Shown: positions 62,309-64,000 of the stretch, one piece after another
Numbering within the stretch: the first letter of the stretch is position 1
Layout of the letters: the number at the start of each line of letters is the position of its first letter
Assembly: GCF_002099195.1 (NCBI RefSeq)
Contig: NZ_NBYX01000029.1
Location: 1-64,000, forward strand
Reading direction: 5' to 3'
Length of the DNA: 64,000 bases
Source of the DNA: Burkholderia puraquae
Lineage (GTDB): Bacteria; Pseudomonadota; Gammaproteobacteria; Burkholderiales; Burkholderiaceae
The notes under the pieces: generated by a model
Told to the model about the DNA's origin: nothing
What the model saw: the letters and a program-made list of their open reading frames with translations, nothing else
Databases searched by the model: none
Translations under genes and position numbers: made by a program

Positions 62309-64000
62309 GACGAGGCTCCTGGTTGGGGACGCACGGGGCGGTTGCGGTTGAGCGCGGCGAGCGGCGATTCGGGATCGAGCAGTGCCGTGCGCACGAAATG
62401 CAGGTGGCTCAGGATGCGCTGCAGCCGATGGCGCTCGTCGCGCGTCGGCGTGAACGCGTCGAGCGCCTGCCGGGTCGCGTCGATCGCATCGTTGACCGCG
62501 GCGAGTGTTGCATCGAGACGTTCGGCGTCCGGCCGGGTGAACAGCGACGACAGCGCGGCGCGCATCGTCTCGATCGCGCGTCGCCACGGCATCGTCGGCG
62601 CATAGCGCGGGTCGGGCGGCAGCGTTGCCAGCTCGTGGCGCAGGTCGATTGCCGCGTTGCCGGTTTCGAGTACCGCGAACATCCAGCGCAGCGCGTCGCG
62701 CTGCACGTCGGGCTGGTCGGCCGACAGCGTGTGCGCCTGGTACATCAGGTCGCGCGCGCCGCTCTCGAAGCGCGTGCGCAATCCGGCGAGCCGCGCGTGG
62801 CAGGCCGCGACGGCCTGGTGGCGCAGGTCGGCGAACAGCCGTTTCTTGAGCCACGGCGCGGTCGGCGGGAACAGCACGGCGAACGCGATCGCCGATACCA
62901 GCATCGACAGCAGGAGCGCGAGCGCGTCGTTCATGAAGCTCATCGGATCGTAGTGCGTGATGCTGTCGGGGCCGGCGAGGAAGCAGAAGAAGATCAGGTA
63001 GCCCATCCCGTAGCCCGCGAGCTTCGGCTTCAGCGTCATGTAGATGCCGATCGCGAGCAACGGCGCGAGCGCCGCGCACAGCAGCCAGAAGCCGTCGATC
63101 CGCGGGTAGATGCCGAACATCAGCAGGAAGCCGGTACAAACGGCCAGCGCCGTGCCCATCCCCATCTGCGCGGCCATCGCGGTCGGGCGTGGCGCCGACG
63201 ACGCGAGCGCGCAGGTCGCCGCGGCGTTCAGCACCAGCATCACGCCGCTCGGCCACGCGGTTTCGATCCAGAACCAGCCCAGCGCGAGAATCACCGTCGC
63301 GGTGCGGATCCCCGCGATCGTGGCGGCCGTCCGGTTGGTGCGCGGCTCGTAGCGCTCGATCCAGCGTTCGCGCTCGTGCGTCGCGGTCGCGAGCGACGCA
63401 TAGGTCGCCGCGTATTCCTGCAGGTCGGTGATGAAGCGGTACAGCAGCTCGGCGGCCGTGTCGAAGTCGAGCAGCGGGAAGTCGAGCTGCGTTTCGAGTT
63501 CCGCGCGCGTCGCGCGGATGCGGCGCGGCAGCGCATCGCGCCACGCGAGCAACTGCTCGGCCGAGTGCGCGGCGTCGATCGACGTGCGCACCGGTTCGCC
63601 ATGGCGCGTGAGCAGCGGTGCGATTTCACGGAAATACGGTTCGATCGCATCGATCGCGGCCTGCGCACCGGCCGCGTGCAGCCGGTTCATCAGCTGGTGC
63701 AGCGCGTGAAAGCGGCTCGACGCGCTCATGAACTCGCTGTTCAGCCGCGCGAGGCGGCCGCTGCGCATGCGCGTGTCCGGATTCTCGAACACGGCCATGC
63801 TGCGCGCGGCCTCGAAGCCGACCACGTCGGCGACGAAGCGCGTGTGGATGGTCTCGATGTGCGCGCGGTCGAGCTGGCCCGACAGCGCCGACGCGACATA
63901 GTCGACGAAGCTGCCGAAGCGCTTGCGTACTGTCGAGCGCATCTGCTCGCCCGTGTATTGCGGAAACACGAGCGCGCTGACGACGCCGGCCGATACGATC
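62305..64000 (-). CDS. FUSC-family inner-membrane efflux protein (AaeB-like), 5' end outside window
   Basis: The visible 564 codons form the C-terminal part of a fusaric-acid-resistance-type pump; the gene continues past the right edge. The segment starts within an N-terminal membrane region (AGVVSALVFPQYTG), then a long helical cytoplasmic part, then a second cluster of membrane helices (TVILALGWFWIETAWPSGVM with LVLNAAATCALASSAPRPTA, AVCTGFLLMFGIYP, FWLLCAALAPLLAIGIYMTL, GMGYLIFFCFLAG, LALLLSMLVSAIAFAVLFPP), and a C-terminal cytoplasmic domain ending PVRPQPGASS. It is the pump of the following DUF1656-adaptor operon. Confidence 0.88.
   Translation of the reverse strand, partial: IVSAGVVSALVFPQYTGEQMRSTVRKRFGSFVDYVASALSGQLDRAHIETIHTRFVADVVGFEAARSMAVFENPDTRMRSGRLARLNSEFMSASSRFHALHQLMNRLHAAGAQAAIDAIEPYFREIAPLLTRHGEPVRTSIDAAHSAEQLLAWRDALPRRIRATRAELETQLDFPLLDFDTAAELLYRFITDLQEYAATYASLATATHERERWIERYEPRTNRTAATIAGIRTATVILALGWFWIETAWPSGVMLVLNAAATCALASSAPRPTAMAAQMGMGTALAVCTGFLLMFGIYPRIDGFWLLCAALAPLLAIGIYMTLKPKLAGYGMGYLIFFCFLAGPDSITHYDPMSFMNDALALLLSMLVSAIAFAVLFPPTAPWLKKRLFADLRHQAVAACHARLAGLRTRFESGARDLMYQAHTLSADQPDVQRDALRWMFAVLETGNAAIDLRHELATLPPDPRYAPTMPWRRAIETMRAALSSLFTRPDAERLDATLAAVNDAIDATRQALDAFTPTRDERHRLQRILSHLHFVRTALLDPESPLAALNRNRPVRPQPGASS

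Overview
The window is a very GC-rich, densely coding stretch of a Burkholderia chromosome, most likely from the Burkholderia cepacia complex. This rests on the strong G/C bias at third codon positions, the Burkholderia-type family DUF3331, and the overall gene content. About 53 protein genes are supported. I found no rRNA, tRNA, insertion sequence, CRISPR array or integrase gene.

Region by region. Positions 1-3781: a translationally coupled cluster of a cut-off His/Cys-rich peptide, a DoxX-like membrane protein, an exported VOC/glyoxalase-fold protein, a DUF1275 membrane protein and an alginate-export-type outer-membrane barrel. 3836-8617: a duplicated DUF3331 protein, the lipoprotein acid phosphatase/phospholipase C homologue AcpA, a di-heme cytochrome c peroxidase preceded by an array of Pho-box-like half-sites, a small secreted protein and a NUDIX hydrolase. 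8682-10213: an atypical, AT-richer cassette carrying one gene that looks like a secreted ADP-ribosyltransferase-type effector. 10276-17355: glnS, a glycine-zipper lipoprotein, an RBBP9-like hydrolase, a class III CoA-transferase and alaS. 17785-24926: a LysR/MFS divergent pair, a NUDIX and thioesterase pair, and a livHMGF-type ABC transporter with no binding-protein gene.

25087-43145 is mainly a myo-inositol catabolic regulon. iolC-D-E-B run left. An ABC sugar importer, iolH, iolG, a second isomerase-like gene and a second oxidoreductase run right. An RpiR regulator and mmsA follow. A perfect GGAA-N6-TTCC operator plus a near-copy sit in the shared iolC/importer promoter region. Together the genes import inositol, oxidise and dehydrate the ring, hydrolyse it, isomerise, phosphorylate and cleave the product, and convert malonic semialdehyde to acetyl-CoA.

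43260-51476 holds a LysR regulator, TusA, a short unknown protein, a three-gene signalling unit (OmpR-type regulator, LysM-FecR protein, CHASE2 histidine kinase), a DUF4136 lipoprotein and galU. 51565-61195 holds valS, uvrD, a methylthioadenosine nucleosidase, an Fsr-type MFS exporter and a chemoreceptor. 61217-64000 holds an AaeA/AaeX/AaeB-like efflux operon whose pump gene runs off the window.

The most interesting locus is the 8.7-10.2 kb cassette. Its gene lies behind a textbook PIP/hrpII box (TTCG-N16-TTCG) with a -10-like hexamer 31 nt downstream, the arrangement used for type III secretion effectors in Xanthomonas and Ralstonia. The protein has a Ser/Pro-rich N-terminus and ADP-ribosyltransferase-like motifs. 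The cassette is flanked by a 14-bp direct repeat that splits what looks like a former bidirectional terminator between the NUDIX gene and glnS, and it supplies replacement terminators at both ends.
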